Assembly (NCBI RefSeq): GCF_018130695.1
Contig: NZ_JAFCJX010000016.1
Coordinates: forward strand, 1 to 64,000
Direction: 5' to 3'
Source: Bradyrhizobium jicamae
GTDB lineage: Bacteria > Pseudomonadota > Alphaproteobacteria > Rhizobiales > Xanthobacteraceae
Length of the DNA: 64,000 nt
Made by a program: the position numbers and the translations under genes. Below the pieces are notes generated by a model that saw only the letters and a list, made by a program, of their open reading frames with translations, ran no database searches and was not told the origin of the DNA. Positions 1 through 7,510 of this stretch are shown here, piece after piece. Every line of letters starts with the position of its first letter. Position 1 is the first letter of the stretch.

Positions 1-719
1 CGGATCGACTGGTTGGCGATCTTGTCGCCTTCCTGGACCTCGCTCTCGACAGCCACCGCCTTCTTGGCCGGCTTCTTTTCCTTGGGAGCTTCGGCCTCAA
101 CTTTCGCCGGTGCAGGCGCCGGTGCTTCGATCTCGGTCTCGCGGAAGGCACGTTCGAGCTCGTCGAGCGAGACCTCGCCGGGGCGCAGCGGACGCTCCAG
201 CGTCTGATCCACCAGCGAACCGTGGGTCATCGCCTTCTCCGGCGCCTTGGCCTCAACGGCCGGGGCTTCCGGCGCAAGCGGCGGCGCTTCGGCGACGGGC
301 GCAGCCGCCGCGATCGGCGAAGCCGACGCTGACATCGCGGCCATGCCGCGCTCGACCATCTCTTCCAATTGATCGATCAGGTCGCGGTCATCGCCTTCGG
401 GCTCAGCCTCGGTCGCCTCGAGACCGGCGAGAATCTCCTTGATGCGGTCGATGCTCGACAGGATCAGCGTGACGGCTTCGGCCTTGACCGGCATGCCGTC
501 GCGGAATTTGCCCATCAAGGTCTCGCCGGCATGGGCGAGCGCTTCGAGCCGGGGCAGACCGAGGAAGCCGCACGTGCCCTTGATGGTGTGGACCAGGCGG
601 AAGATGTTATCGAGGATCTTTGCGTTGTTGGGGTCCTGCTCGAACTGCACCATCTGGTTGTCGACAGTGTCGAGGCTCTCGCTGCTCTCCGTCAGGAATT
701 CCCGCAACAGATCGTCCAT
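1..719 (-). CDS. cheA: Chemotaxis histidine kinase CheA, N-terminal part
   Basis: CheA autophosphorylates in response to chemoreceptors and passes phosphate to CheY and CheB. The gene runs off the left edge of the window, so only about 239 N-terminal residues are present. The reading frame starts at an ATG at 719 (MDDLLREFLTE) and contains an Hpt domain with the motif LVHTIKGTCGFL, in which His44 is the expected phosphoacceptor. An Ala/Pro/Glu-rich linker follows at about residues 105-230. No kinase core is visible because of truncation. The flagellin gene lies upstream on the same strand but a terminator separates the two. A CCGTR-N4-TACGG palindrome lies about 83 bp upstream of the start. 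An Hpt-only hybrid protein cannot be excluded, but the start and linker fit CheA. Confidence 0.85.
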   Translation of the reverse strand, partial: MDDLLREFLTESSESLDTVDNQMVQFEQDPNNAKILDNIFRLVHTIKGTCGFLGLPRLEALAHAGETLMGKFRDGMPVKAEAVTLILSSIDRIKEILAGLEATEAEPEGDDRDLIDQLEEMVERGMAAMSASASPIAAAAPVAEAPPLAPEAPAVEAKAPEKAMTHGSLVDQTLERPLRPGEVSLDELERAFRETEIEAPAPAPAKVEAEAPKEKKPAKKAVAVESEVQEGDKIANQSI

Positions 720-801
720 CGGATTCCGCCCCTCAAAGTGCTACGTAACGGCCGCCTCCAAGGGATACCGCGCACAGCTTCACGGCGACGTTAATATCGC
801 C

Positions 802-819
802 GTCCGTGCAAATACGGAC
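802..819. promoter_or_regulatory. Palindrome upstream of cheA (CCGTR-N4-TACGG family)
   Basis: GTCCGT and ACGGAC form perfect 6-bp arms around a 6-nt spacer (core CCGTGCAAATACGG). It lies 83-100 bp upstream of the cheA start. Related palindromes precede the flagellin gene, the gene at 6335 and the LuxR-type gene at 7258, so it is probably a regulator site. The binding protein is not known. Confidence 0.45.
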
Positions 820-1031
820 CATGAAGGTCTTCAAGGAGTTGGGATGTTGCATTCCAACGTGTCCACGAGCGTCGACAGGACAGATATTCGCCTGCCGTCG
901 GTAACAGGCTCCTTCAACCGGAAGCTTGCGTTTGATTCAAATTGAACCGAGCACGTTGATAAGCACGCGCCTCACCGCGCCTGTCACATGCGTTCGTCAA
1001 GCCGCATCGCGCGACACGGCGCACAAAGCAA

Positions 1032-1057
1032 AAGCGGCGGAGTTTCCTCCGCCGCTT
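1032..1057 (-). terminator. Rho-independent terminator of the flagellin gene
   Basis: AGCGGCGGAG and CTCCGCCGCT form a perfect 10-bp stem (1033-1042 and 1047-1056) with a 4-nt loop. On the minus strand the stem is followed by TTTTGCTTTG. It begins about 29 bp after the flagellin stop codon. Confidence 0.85.
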
Positions 1058-1085
1058 CCGATCTCGTTGTTGCCTGCGGCTACGC

Positions 1086-3152
1086 TTAGCGGAGCAGCTG
1101 CAGCACGCTCTGCTGCGACTGGTTGGCCAGAGCCAGCGCGGACACCGCGATCGACTGGCGGGTCGACAGCGCCTGGCTGTTCGCCGCTTCCTCGTTGGTG
1201 TCGGCCAGCGTCAGGTTGGACGAGCCGGTCTGCAGCACGTTGATCAGGTTCTTGGAGAAGTCCTGACGGATCTGCACGATCGACAGGTTCGAACCGAGGG
1301 TCGAAGCCTGCGAGCGCAGCGTGCCGCTGGCTGCATTGAGTGCCTTGATCGCGGTGTTGGCCGAGGTGTTGTCGAGGAAGTCCGTTCCGGCGGTCAGCTT
1401 GGAGAGTTGGAGGCCGGCAGCGTTGAAGGTCACGCCCTGGATCTTCAGCGTCGAGGTACCCGTCTCGTTGAAGGTCAGCTTGAGCTGATCGCCATTGAGC
1501 AGGTTGATGCCGTTGTACGAGGCGTCCTGGGCCGTCGTGGTGATCTGATCCAGGATGTTGTTGTACTGGTCAACCAGGTTGGCACGGTTGGAGAGGGCCG
1601 TCGGATCCTGCACCGGCGCGGCACCGGCAAGGCCGGCGAACACGTTACCCACGGCAGCCGCGGTACCACCGATCGCGCCGATGGTGGCCGAAGCCGCATC
1701 GTTGGTGGTGGTGATGGTGAGCGCACCGGTCGAGCTCAGCGTCGCCTGCAGGTTGTTACCTGCGAGGGCGTTGTTGAGGTCGTTGAGCGACTTGACCTGG
1801 CCAACACCGTTACCGAACGTGATGTTCGTGGCAGTGCCGTTGCCGGTTGCCGCGATGGTTAGCGTCTTGCCGGTCAGGCCGGAGGGGGTACCACCAGCCG
1901 GCTGCGAAACGCCCGAGGCCGGCAAGCCCAGCGCGGCCAGCGCGGCCGTGTTGGTGCTGGTGATGTTCAGCGAACCATAGTTGGTGCCGGTGTGCAGCGT
2001 GATCGCGCCAGCTGCGATGCCCGAGCCGGTTGCGCCGCTCGCGGTATCGATCGCCGTCAGCAGGCTGCTGACATTCGCCGTGGCGAGGTCGAGATACTGG
2101 GTGTTGGCAGCAGAGCCCGCCGATCCGCCCACGCCGGAGTCGTAGAACACGATCGACTTGCCGTCGACCGCAATAGAGTCGCCTGCGGCGAACTGGCTCG
2201 ACAGCACGCTGTTGCTCTGCGTGGCGACGCCCTGCAGCAGGGTGGTGCCGACGAGGGCCGTGGTCGTCGCGGTGTTGCCGCCGCGGCTGGACGAGGCAAT
2301 GCCGAGGGCCGACAGGATCGCGGTGCTGTTGGCGTCGGTGCCGAAGGTGATGTCGCTTGTGGTGCCGGTCGACAGCGTGATGTGGCCGGTGCCATCGATA
2401 CCAGAGGTGACGCCGGTGCCGGCGGCTGCCGCGATCGAGGTGGTGATGTCACCCACCGTCGAGGTCGTGCCCGCGCCAAGACCGATGGTCGTGACGGTGC
2501 CGGCGGTCGTGGTTGCGGTCGCCGCCGCGTTGAAGACGATCGTGTTGCCGTTGGCCAACGTCAGCGTCTTGCCCGACAGCGCCGTCAGCACGGCCGTATC
2601 GAGGTGGTTGGCAGCGGCCGCGTCGAGCGAGGTGCTCGCGGTCACGGCAGCCGGGGTGCCGGCGTTGTCCTGCAGGGCGACGGAGCCGGTGGTGCTGGTG
2701 GAGGTGTAGGCCGAGCGGGTGGCACCGGTGGCCGCGCTGCCGACGAAGGTCGCGTCTGTGTAGCCGGCGCCCGAGCCGAGCAGGTTGTCGGTGGTCGCGC
2801 CGGCGATCGCGCCGGTGGTCACGGACGACTTCTGGGAGTAGCCGACGGCAGCCTGGAGCGCCTGGTTGGCGACCGACTTGGCGCTGTCGACCAGCTTCTG
2901 CAGCGAGGTGATGCCGGTGTTGGCAGCCTGCAGCACCTGCACGCCGTTGCCGATGCCATCCAGCAGGTTGTTGATGTCGCTCGCGCGGTTGTCCAGCGAG
3001 GCGGCGGTGAAGAAGTTGGTCGGGTTGTCGAGCGCAGTGTTGACCTTCTTGCCGGTGGCAAGGCGGTTCTGCGTGGTGGCGAGCAGGTCAGCGGTCGACT
3101 GCAGCGAGAGCAGGTTCTGGCGAACCGATGACGAAAGAACGATGCCGGACAT
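1086..3152 (-). CDS. fliC: Flagellin, large (688 aa)
   Basis: Structural subunit of the flagellar filament, exported through the flagellar type III apparatus. The N-terminal D0/D1 region (about residues 1-110: MSGIVLSSSVRQNLLSLQ..., then LATGKKVNTALDNPTNFF) and the C-terminal D1/D0 region (about 560-688, ending NQSQQSVLQLLR) are clear flagellin. The intervening 450 or so residues are a low-complexity Ala/Thr/Gly/Ser-rich domain, as expected for a surface-exposed D2/D3 region. The protein is much longer than the roughly 300-400 aa alphaproteobacterial lateral flagellins and resembles the large flagellins of the bradyrhizobial thick flagellum. The ATG at 3152 is preceded by AGAAGG. It has its own terminator, so it is probably monocistronic. 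Confidence 0.95.
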   Translation of the reverse strand: MSGIVLSSSVRQNLLSLQSTADLLATTQNRLATGKKVNTALDNPTNFFTAASLDNRASDINNLLDGIGNGVQVLQAANTGITSLQKLVDSAKSVANQALQAAVGYSQKSSVTTGAIAGATTDNLLGSGAGYTDATFVGSAATGATRSAYTSTSTTGSVALQDNAGTPAAVTASTSLDAAAANHLDTAVLTALSGKTLTLANGNTIVFNAAATATTTAGTVTTIGLGAGTTSTVGDITTSIAAAAGTGVTSGIDGTGHITLSTGTTSDITFGTDANSTAILSALGIASSSRGGNTATTTALVGTTLLQGVATQSNSVLSSQFAAGDSIAVDGKSIVFYDSGVGGSAGSAANTQYLDLATANVSSLLTAIDTASGATGSGIAAGAITLHTGTNYGSLNITSTNTAALAALGLPASGVSQPAGGTPSGLTGKTLTIAATGNGTATNITFGNGVGQVKSLNDLNNALAGNNLQATLSSTGALTITTTNDAASATIGAIGGTAAAVGNVFAGLAGAAPVQDPTALSNRANLVDQYNNILDQITTTAQDASYNGINLLNGDQLKLTFNETGTSTLKIQGVTFNAAGLQLSKLTAGTDFLDNTSANTAIKALNAASGTLRSQASTLGSNLSIVQIRQDFSKNLINVLQTGSSNLTLADTNEEAANSQALSTRQSIAVSALALANQSQQSVLQLLR

Positions 3153-3259
3153 ACGAGGTACCCTTCTGGATGAACACGATTGACGCGACGCCGCAGATTT
3201 CGCGCGGCGATCGGTGCCACCCTGAGCCGTCCGCGCTACTCGTTCGTTAAAGTGCTCCT

Positions 3260-3301
3260 CCGTACAAATACCCAGACGGCCCTCCGGCGGTAATCATACG
3301 G
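3260..3301. promoter_or_regulatory. Two imperfect CCGTA-N4-TACGG sites upstream of flagellin
   Basis: CCGTACAAATACCC (3260-3273) and CGGTAATCATACGG (3288-3301) each keep most of the palindrome seen at 802, 6258, 7305, 7412 and 7446. They are spaced 28 bp apart and lie about 108 and 136 bp upstream of the flagellin ATG. I see no convincing sigma-54 -24/-12 pair nearby. A GTGGCAC exists between these sites and the gene, but the matching -12 element is poor. The rest of the 3153-3564 gap has no gene I can support. Confidence 0.4.
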
Positions 3302-3564
3302 GACGTCCGTTCGCTCCCGCCAAGGCACGCGCCTTGGCGAAGGATCGAATTTGACGACGACTGACTTCGTGCTGGTTTTGCTGGCCTTGAGCGATATCGA
3401 CGTTGCCGCACGCGTTCCCGACATGGCTGCGAGGAGACCTGGAAGACGGATTCTTCGCCGCGCCTTCGAGGTGGCAATGGTTAATGGAAATCAATAAATG
3501 CCGTCAAAAAACGCAACGTCTGCGCCCCGGCGCCGGCACGCGGCAACAAGTCTCTTGGGCAACG

Positions 3565-3981
3565 CTAACCCGTCTTGGCGGCGCCCGCACAATCCCGCCT
3601 GGCTTCAATCAGACACTCGTTGATCAGCGCGAGCAGCGCCGCCGGCGTGAACGGCTTGCGCAGGCAGCGCGTGGCACCGAGCTCGAGCGCCATGCGCAGG
3701 AAATCGGGCGCCGGACTGTCATGATTGGCGAAGGCGTAACCGGACATCGCGATCAGCGGCAGGGTCGGCGCGCGCTCGTGAAAGACCCGGATCGACTCGA
3801 AGCCGCGCATATGCGGCATGAAGATATCGACCAGCATCAGATCGAAGCCGCCCTGCCCAAGCGCGCGCAGCCCGCTCTCGCCGCCGTCGGCGATCGTGAC
3901 GTCAAAACCCTGGCGCCCGAGATAGGTCTCGATGGCCATGCAGACCATGGGGTCATCATCCACGACCAAAATTTTCGTCAT
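3565..3981 (-). CDS. Single-domain response regulator (CheY-like receiver)
   Basis: A 138-aa protein consisting of one receiver domain. It begins MTKILVVDDDPMV, giving the acidic pocket (DDD at residues 8-10), followed by the phosphoacceptor Asp in DLMLVDIFMPHM, the Ser of AMSGYAF and the Lys of CLRKPF. No output domain follows, so it probably acts by protein-protein contact or as a phosphate sink. I chose the ATG at 3981 because the receiver starts there and GGGGG precedes it; a longer frame upstream adds 17 unrelated residues. Its placement beside flagellin and cheA suggests a role in motility or a linked signalling path, but no cognate kinase is adjacent. Confidence 0.85.
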   Translation of the reverse strand: MTKILVVDDDPMVCMAIETYLGRQGFDVTIADGGESGLRALGQGGFDLMLVDIFMPHMRGFESIRVFHERAPTLPLIAMSGYAFANHDSPAPDFLRMALELGATRCLRKPFTPAALLALINECLIEARRDCAGAAKTG

Positions 3982-4171
3982 ATGTGCCCCCTGAGGTGAA
4001 ATGATTGGTATCCGATCATTCAAGTGATGCAAAACTCACGTCGGAACACACGCTACGTCGTCCGGTTCTCCTCGTTTCATGTTTTGCGGGACAAGCCTCC
4101 CCGGCTTCGCCGGCGGCGAAGACCACAGATCCGGCGTCTCATGAAGAGTCAGCCCGTCCCAGCCCGTTCGT

Positions 4172-4324
4172 TCAAATCCTTTCGTGACGCGCCGCCCCAA
4201 TCCGGGCGCGCCGATGCAGTGACGGTCGCGAGCACATCGCGACCCCAAGGCCGTATCGGCTCAGCCAAGCGCCAATCGCGCGACGGGTATGCGTGTCATC
4301 GTCCACGACCAGAATGCGACGCAT
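4172..4324 (-). pseudogene. Truncated receiver-domain remnant (50 aa)
   Basis: The frame opens MRRILVVDDDTHTRRAIG and continues AWLSRYGL, a close parallel of the start of the intact receiver at 3981 (MTKILVVDDDPMVCMAIE, then TYLGRQGF). After about 30 residues the similarity ends in an unrelated Arg-rich tail and a stop. The phosphoacceptor Asp strand and the rest of the domain are absent in every frame I read. A ribosome site (GAGGAG) still precedes the ATG. This looks like the broken paralogue of the neighbouring receiver gene. The remainder of 3982-4588 contains nothing else I can call. Confidence 0.6.
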
Positions 4325-4460
4325 GCCGGTCTCCTCGCCGCGCCTCGCGCTTTCTCAGCATCGTCGATCACCTTGCAATTTTCGCGAGCGAATCAGCGCG
4401 CAATTCATTATTTGCGTCGCAAACGACTCTGGCTGTCTGCCCTCTAGAGTGTATAGGATC

Positions 4461-4489
4461 GATATCGCAACCCATGGATATCGCGACCC
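4461..4489. repeat. Tandem 13-bp direct repeat upstream of the first Crp-type gene
   Basis: GATATCGCAACCC (4461-4473) and GATATCGCGACCC (4477-4489) differ at one position and are separated by 3 bp, giving a 16-bp period. They lie 100-128 bp upstream of the start at 4589, which suits an operator or activator site. Confidence 0.45.
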
Positions 4490-4588
4490 TTGTGCTATTG
4501 GATGGAGAAGCTATGGTGCGTTCCATCCCACACGCCAAGAGTAGGTGATGCGAGACCCACGTGCTCCCGCCTGACGGCAGGAGAATTC

Positions 4589-5299
4589 ATGTCTGCGGTT
4601 CCGCATCCGCTCAATAGTTTGCTGCACGCTCTGCCCGCGGCGGAGCTCGAGCAAATCCGACCTCTCCTCGAAACGGTGGAGCTGACCAAGGACACCGTGC
4701 TGGCCGAGGCTGGGGCACCGGTGCAGCGGGTCTATCTTCCTCACAGCGGCATCGTCTCGATGGTGGTCAACCTCGCCGATGGACAGGCCGTGGAGACCGC
4801 GACCATCGGTCGCGACAGCATGGTCGGCGCTTCCGCGGCGTTGTTCGGCGGTCCGCTGCTGACGGATGCGATCGTCATCGTGCCGGGCAGCGCGGCGATG
4901 ATGAAGGCCGACGATTTCCGCGCCGTTGCCAACCGCAGCAACACCTTCCGCACCCTTGTCATCCTGCACGAGCAGGCGTTGACGGCGCAGACCCAGCAAT
5001 CCGTGGCGTGCAACGTCTCGCATTCGGTCGAAGCGCGACTGTCGCGCTGGTTGCTGCGCGCGCGCGACCTGTGCGGGAGTGAAGGATTGCCGCTCACCCA
5101 GGAGATGCTGGCGCAGATGATCGGCGTTCGGCGCAACGCGGTGTCGATCGTCGCCCATGCGTTTCAGCAGGCCGGCATTCTCCGCTACAGCCGCGGGTAC
5201 ATCGAGATCGTCGACATCGAGGGTCTGCGCCGGACCGCCTGTGAATGCTACCGCGCCGTCAAGACGCATACCGAACGCCTGCTCGGTCCGGCAGAATAG
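4589..5299 (+). CDS. Crp/Fnr-family transcriptional regulator
   Basis: A 236-aa regulator with an N-terminal cyclic-nucleotide-binding-type beta-roll (about residues 20-130, including YLPHSGIVSMVV and ATIGRDSMVG) and a C-terminal winged helix (about 168-209, LPLTQEMLAQMIGVRRNAVS). I see no Fnr-type N-terminal cysteine cluster, so it is probably not an oxygen-sensing Fe-S protein; the ligand is unknown. The ATG at 4589 was chosen for the strong GCAGGAGA site. The next gene is a paralogue on the same strand about 190 bp downstream, and both share a C-terminal CECY...VK motif after the DNA-binding domain. A 13-bp direct repeat lies upstream. Confidence 0.88.
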   Translation: MSAVPHPLNSLLHALPAAELEQIRPLLETVELTKDTVLAEAGAPVQRVYLPHSGIVSMVVNLADGQAVETATIGRDSMVGASAALFGGPLLTDAIVIVPGSAAMMKADDFRAVANRSNTFRTLVILHEQALTAQTQQSVACNVSHSVEARLSRWLLRARDLCGSEGLPLTQEMLAQMIGVRRNAVSIVAHAFQQAGILRYSRGYIEIVDIEGLRRTACECYRAVKTHTERLLGPAE

Positions 5300-5364
5300 C
5301 GCGCTTCGGGACAGAAGAGCGGGCGATCCTGCATGGCCGTGGCACAAACTGCATAGCCCCATTG

Positions 5365-5414
5365 GCCAGTATGTCTGGCAGCCGGAACGTGGCAATATTG
5401 ACCTGTCAGTATTG
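5365..5414. promoter_or_regulatory. Candidate operator region between the two Crp-type genes
   Basis: GCCAG-TATGT-CTGGC (5365-5379) is a small inverted repeat. CAATATTG (5393-5400) and CAGTATTG (5407-5414) form a direct repeat 14 bp apart. Both lie 70-125 bp upstream of the second Crp-type gene. Function is inferred from position only. Confidence 0.3.
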
Positions 5415-5486
5415 CTGTCGAAGTCGAATTGCGCGCGTCAGGCTGGGCACGGGACAAGCTTTGCTCGTTTAAGGCTGGAGGCTGCT

Positions 5487-6209
5487 TTGGATTCGGGTTC
5501 GCGCCCCCCAAATGGATTGCTCTCGTCGTTATCGGCGAACGATTTTGACCTGATCCGTCCGCATCTACGGAACATCGACCTGACCTCGGACATGGTGCTG
5601 ATCGAGGTCGACGAGACGCTCAAGCGCGCCTACTTCCCGCACAAGGGCGTGATCTCGCTGGTCGTCAAGCTGGCGCGCGGCGAGCATGTGCAGGTCGCGA
5701 TGGTCGGCCGCGACAGCGTCTTCGGCGCCTTCGCCGCGCTCGGCGACGCGACCGCGCTGAACAGCGCCGTGGTGCTGGTTCCCGGCGTGGCCTCGACCAT
5801 CGAGCTCGAACCGTTGCGCGCCGCGGCCGACCGAAGCGCGACATTTCGCGCGGCGCTGGTGCGGCACGGCCTCGCCATCCATGCCCAGGCCCAGCAGACT
5901 GCGGGCTGCAACGCCGCGCACACCGTCGAGTCGCGCCTGGCGCGATGCCTGCTGCAAACCCGCGACCTCTCCGGCAGCGACAAGATCGTGCTGACGCAGG
6001 AGGCGATGGCGCAGATGATCGGCGCGCGGCGCAACAGCGTGTCGCTGGTCGCGCATACGCTGCAGCAGGCCAATTACATCCACTACAGCCGCGGGCATAT
6101 CGAGATCACCAATCTTGACGGACTGCGCAAGACCTCGTGCGAGTGCTACGCCACCGTCAAGGCGCAATATTCCCGGCTGCTGCACGCCCAGGAATCCTGC
6201 ACCGCCTGA
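5487..6209 (+). CDS. Crp/Fnr-family transcriptional regulator, paralogue of the preceding gene
   Basis: A 240-aa protein of the same architecture as the gene at 4589: a cNMP-binding-type domain (AYFPHKGVISLVVKL, then VAMVGRDSVFGAFAAL) and a winged helix near residues 170-215 (LTQEAMAQMIGARRNSVSLVAH). It ends with the same type of C-terminal CECY-containing tail. No ATG is available at a sensible position. I chose TTG at 5487 because TGGAGG lies 5 nt upstream and the family N-terminus begins soon after (LLSSLSANDFDLI). A longer in-frame reading would begin inside the previous gene and is unlikely. The pair appears to come from a local duplication that has since diverged substantially. Confidence 0.85.
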   Translation: MDSGSRPPNGLLSSLSANDFDLIRPHLRNIDLTSDMVLIEVDETLKRAYFPHKGVISLVVKLARGEHVQVAMVGRDSVFGAFAALGDATALNSAVVLVPGVASTIELEPLRAAADRSATFRAALVRHGLAIHAQAQQTAGCNAAHTVESRLARCLLQTRDLSGSDKIVLTQEAMAQMIGARRNSVSLVAHTLQQANYIHYSRGHIEITNLDGLRKTSCECYATVKAQYSRLLHAQESCTA

Positions 6210-6257
6210 TCCGGAAGGCGCCCCGCCGAGGCGTCTGGTGCCGGCGGCAGCATTCCG

Positions 6258-6273
6258 GCCGTACTTCTACGGC
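6258..6273. promoter_or_regulatory. Perfect CCGTA-N4-TACGG palindrome
   Basis: GCCGTA-CTTC-TACGGC has perfect 6-bp arms. It lies 62-77 bp upstream of the small gene at 6335 and belongs to the palindrome family described for 802-819. Confidence 0.45.
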
Positions 6274-6334
6274 TCGGAATTTTCACTGACGACTAACGAT
6301 GACTGGCGATAGTGACGTGGACACGAGGCATCGC

Positions 6335-6583
6335 ATGTTCACGTATGAAACGACCGACCCGAAGGAAGCCCGCCGCTTCCGCATCGCTCAGTTCAACGGC
6401 CGGAACGCCACCGCCCGATCGGCCGGCACGACCGTTACCGGCCGCGTCCGTGCGATTGTCGAAAACAAATCCGCGATTCCTGCGGCCTGGACCATCACCA
6501 TCATCCCGGAAGAGCCGAAGACATCAGCGCCCGTGCTGCGCCCGGCCCCACGCGTCCGCGCCTTCGCCGAAGACTATCTCTGA
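6335..6583 (+). CDS. Small hypothetical protein (82 aa)
   Basis: I do not recognise a family. The protein begins MFTYETTDPKEARRFRIAQF, has no signal peptide or membrane segment, and has a predicted mixed beta-rich middle (TVTGRVRAIVENKSAIPAAW) followed by a Pro-rich tail. The frame could begin at 6299, but the ATG at 6335 has ACGAGG at 7-nt spacing and is preferred. A perfect palindrome of the CCGTA-N4-TACGG type lies in its promoter region, which suggests co-regulation with flagellin and the LuxR-type gene. It converges on the LuxR-type gene. Confidence 0.6.
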   Translation: MFTYETTDPKEARRFRIAQFNGRNATARSAGTTVTGRVRAIVENKSAIPAAWTITIIPEEPKTSAPVLRPAPRVRAFAEDYL

Positions 6584-6591
6584 GACGACCT

Positions 6592-6610
6592 CGTCGCTGT
6601 GACAGCGACG
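6592..6610. terminator. Hairpin between convergent genes
   Basis: CGTCGCTG and CAGCGACG form an 8-bp stem with a 3-nt loop just after the stop at 6583, between two convergent genes. It has no T-run on either side, so it is only terminator-like. Confidence 0.35.
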
Positions 6611-6661
6611 CCCCATCGCGCGCTCAGGCGCGGCGATCATCTTCCTTGAGATCAGCAACAA

Positions 6662-7258
6662 TCAGGGGTGCAGCAGCGCCTTGCGGACGAGATCCGCGGT
6701 GTTGCGCGCGCCAAGCTTGCGCATGGCTTCGGCGCGATGGCTCTCGAAGGTGCGCGGGCTGATGTTCATGCGCAGCGCGCCCTGCTTGTTGGAATAGCCT
6801 TCGCTGATCAGGTTGAGCACTTCGCGCTCGCGCTTGGTCAGCGGCTTCTGGCCGGCTTCCGGCGACAGCACCATGTCGGGCGCCCGCGCCGGCTGGGTCT
6901 CGCGCGCCGGCTTCAGCTCGATCGCGGCAGGCACGGCCGGATGGAGATCGGAGATCTGCTTCAGCATCGCGCAGACCCGCTCGGTCTGTTCCAGCGCGTT
7001 CTCGACGATCTGCTGCAGGTAGATGCGGTTGCCCGGGCTCTGCGAGAACTGATGGCTGTGCTGCTTGATCTCATTCATGTAGAGCAGCAGCGCCGTCATC
7101 GGCCCATTGAACTGGCGCGCGATCGCAGCACCCGCCTCCTCGGCGGCCTGCACGCGCAGTGTCGACACCGCGATCGCCTCAGCGCGCATTTCGAGCGCAC
7201 TCCGCTCCTCCGGCCACTTGGCCAGAGGCATTTCGGCTCGATGATCGTGGTGCGTCAT
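6662..7258 (-). CDS. LuxR-type regulator with a DHp-like N-terminal helical domain
   Basis: A 198-aa protein. Residues about 138-198 are a typical LuxR/FixJ C-terminal helix-turn-helix (LTKREREVLNLISEGYSNKQ, then PRTFESHRAEAMRKLG). The N-terminus is not a receiver. Residues about 44-105 resemble the dimerisation helices of FixL-type histidine kinases: IARQFNGPMTALLLYMNEI matches the layout of AHELNQPLTAI...NY, with Arg in place of the phosphorylatable His. This suggests the helix pair serves for dimerisation or kinase contact without phosphotransfer. The ATG at 7258 follows a weak ribosome site. A perfect TCCGTA-N4-TACGGA palindrome about 47 bp upstream suggests autoregulation. Confidence 0.8.
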   Translation of the reverse strand: MTHHDHRAEMPLAKWPEERSALEMRAEAIAVSTLRVQAAEEAGAAIARQFNGPMTALLLYMNEIKQHSHQFSQSPGNRIYLQQIVENALEQTERVCAMLKQISDLHPAVPAAIELKPARETQPARAPDMVLSPEAGQKPLTKREREVLNLISEGYSNKQGALRMNISPRTFESHRAEAMRKLGARNTADLVRKALLHP

Positions 7259-7304
7259 GGTTATGGTTTACCGGAGCTGAACTGTGGCAGAGTTAATTCC
7301 AGGA

Positions 7305-7461
7305 TCCGTAGAAATACGGAGAACGCAATTCGCGATTCAAACCTTCTGACGCCCAAACAGACGCGGATTGGCAAGGATTTGCAACAAAACTCGTATAAGA
7401 AATTCAAATTCCGGTAGTTCTACGGGTGGGGAAATTGCCTTAATCCCCGTAGTTTCACGGG
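7305..7461. promoter_or_regulatory. Cluster of three CCGTA-type palindromes
   Basis: TCCGTAGAAATACGGA (7305-7320, perfect 6-bp arms), CGGTAGTTCTACGG (7412-7425) and CCCGTAGTTTCACGGG (7446-7461, perfect 5-bp arms CCCGT/ACGGG) lie in the gap upstream of the LuxR-type gene. The second and third contain GTAGTT-type cores reminiscent of published FixJ-binding boxes. That similarity is from memory and approximate. Confidence 0.45.
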
Positions 7462-7510
7462 CCATGCGTTTACCATGCGGTCCGTGCCGGGCCGTCCAGT
7501 CATGGATTGG

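Noticed and set aside
1992..3131. Plus-strand frame inside the flagellin gene
   Set aside because: Antisense to flagellin; Gly/Arg/Ala-rich with no domain.
3153..3259. GTGGCAC as a sigma-54 element for flagellin
   Set aside because: The matching TTGC-type -12 element is missing at the right spacing.
4039..4063. GGAAC...CGGTT resembling an EcfG general-stress promoter
   Set aside because: The spacing and -10 element do not match the usual GGAAC-N16/17-CGTT well, and no gene starts at a suitable distance.
5157..5486. N-terminal extension of the second Crp-type gene
   Set aside because: It overlaps the end of the first Crp-type gene in another frame. The TTG at 5487 has a strong ribosome site and fits the family.
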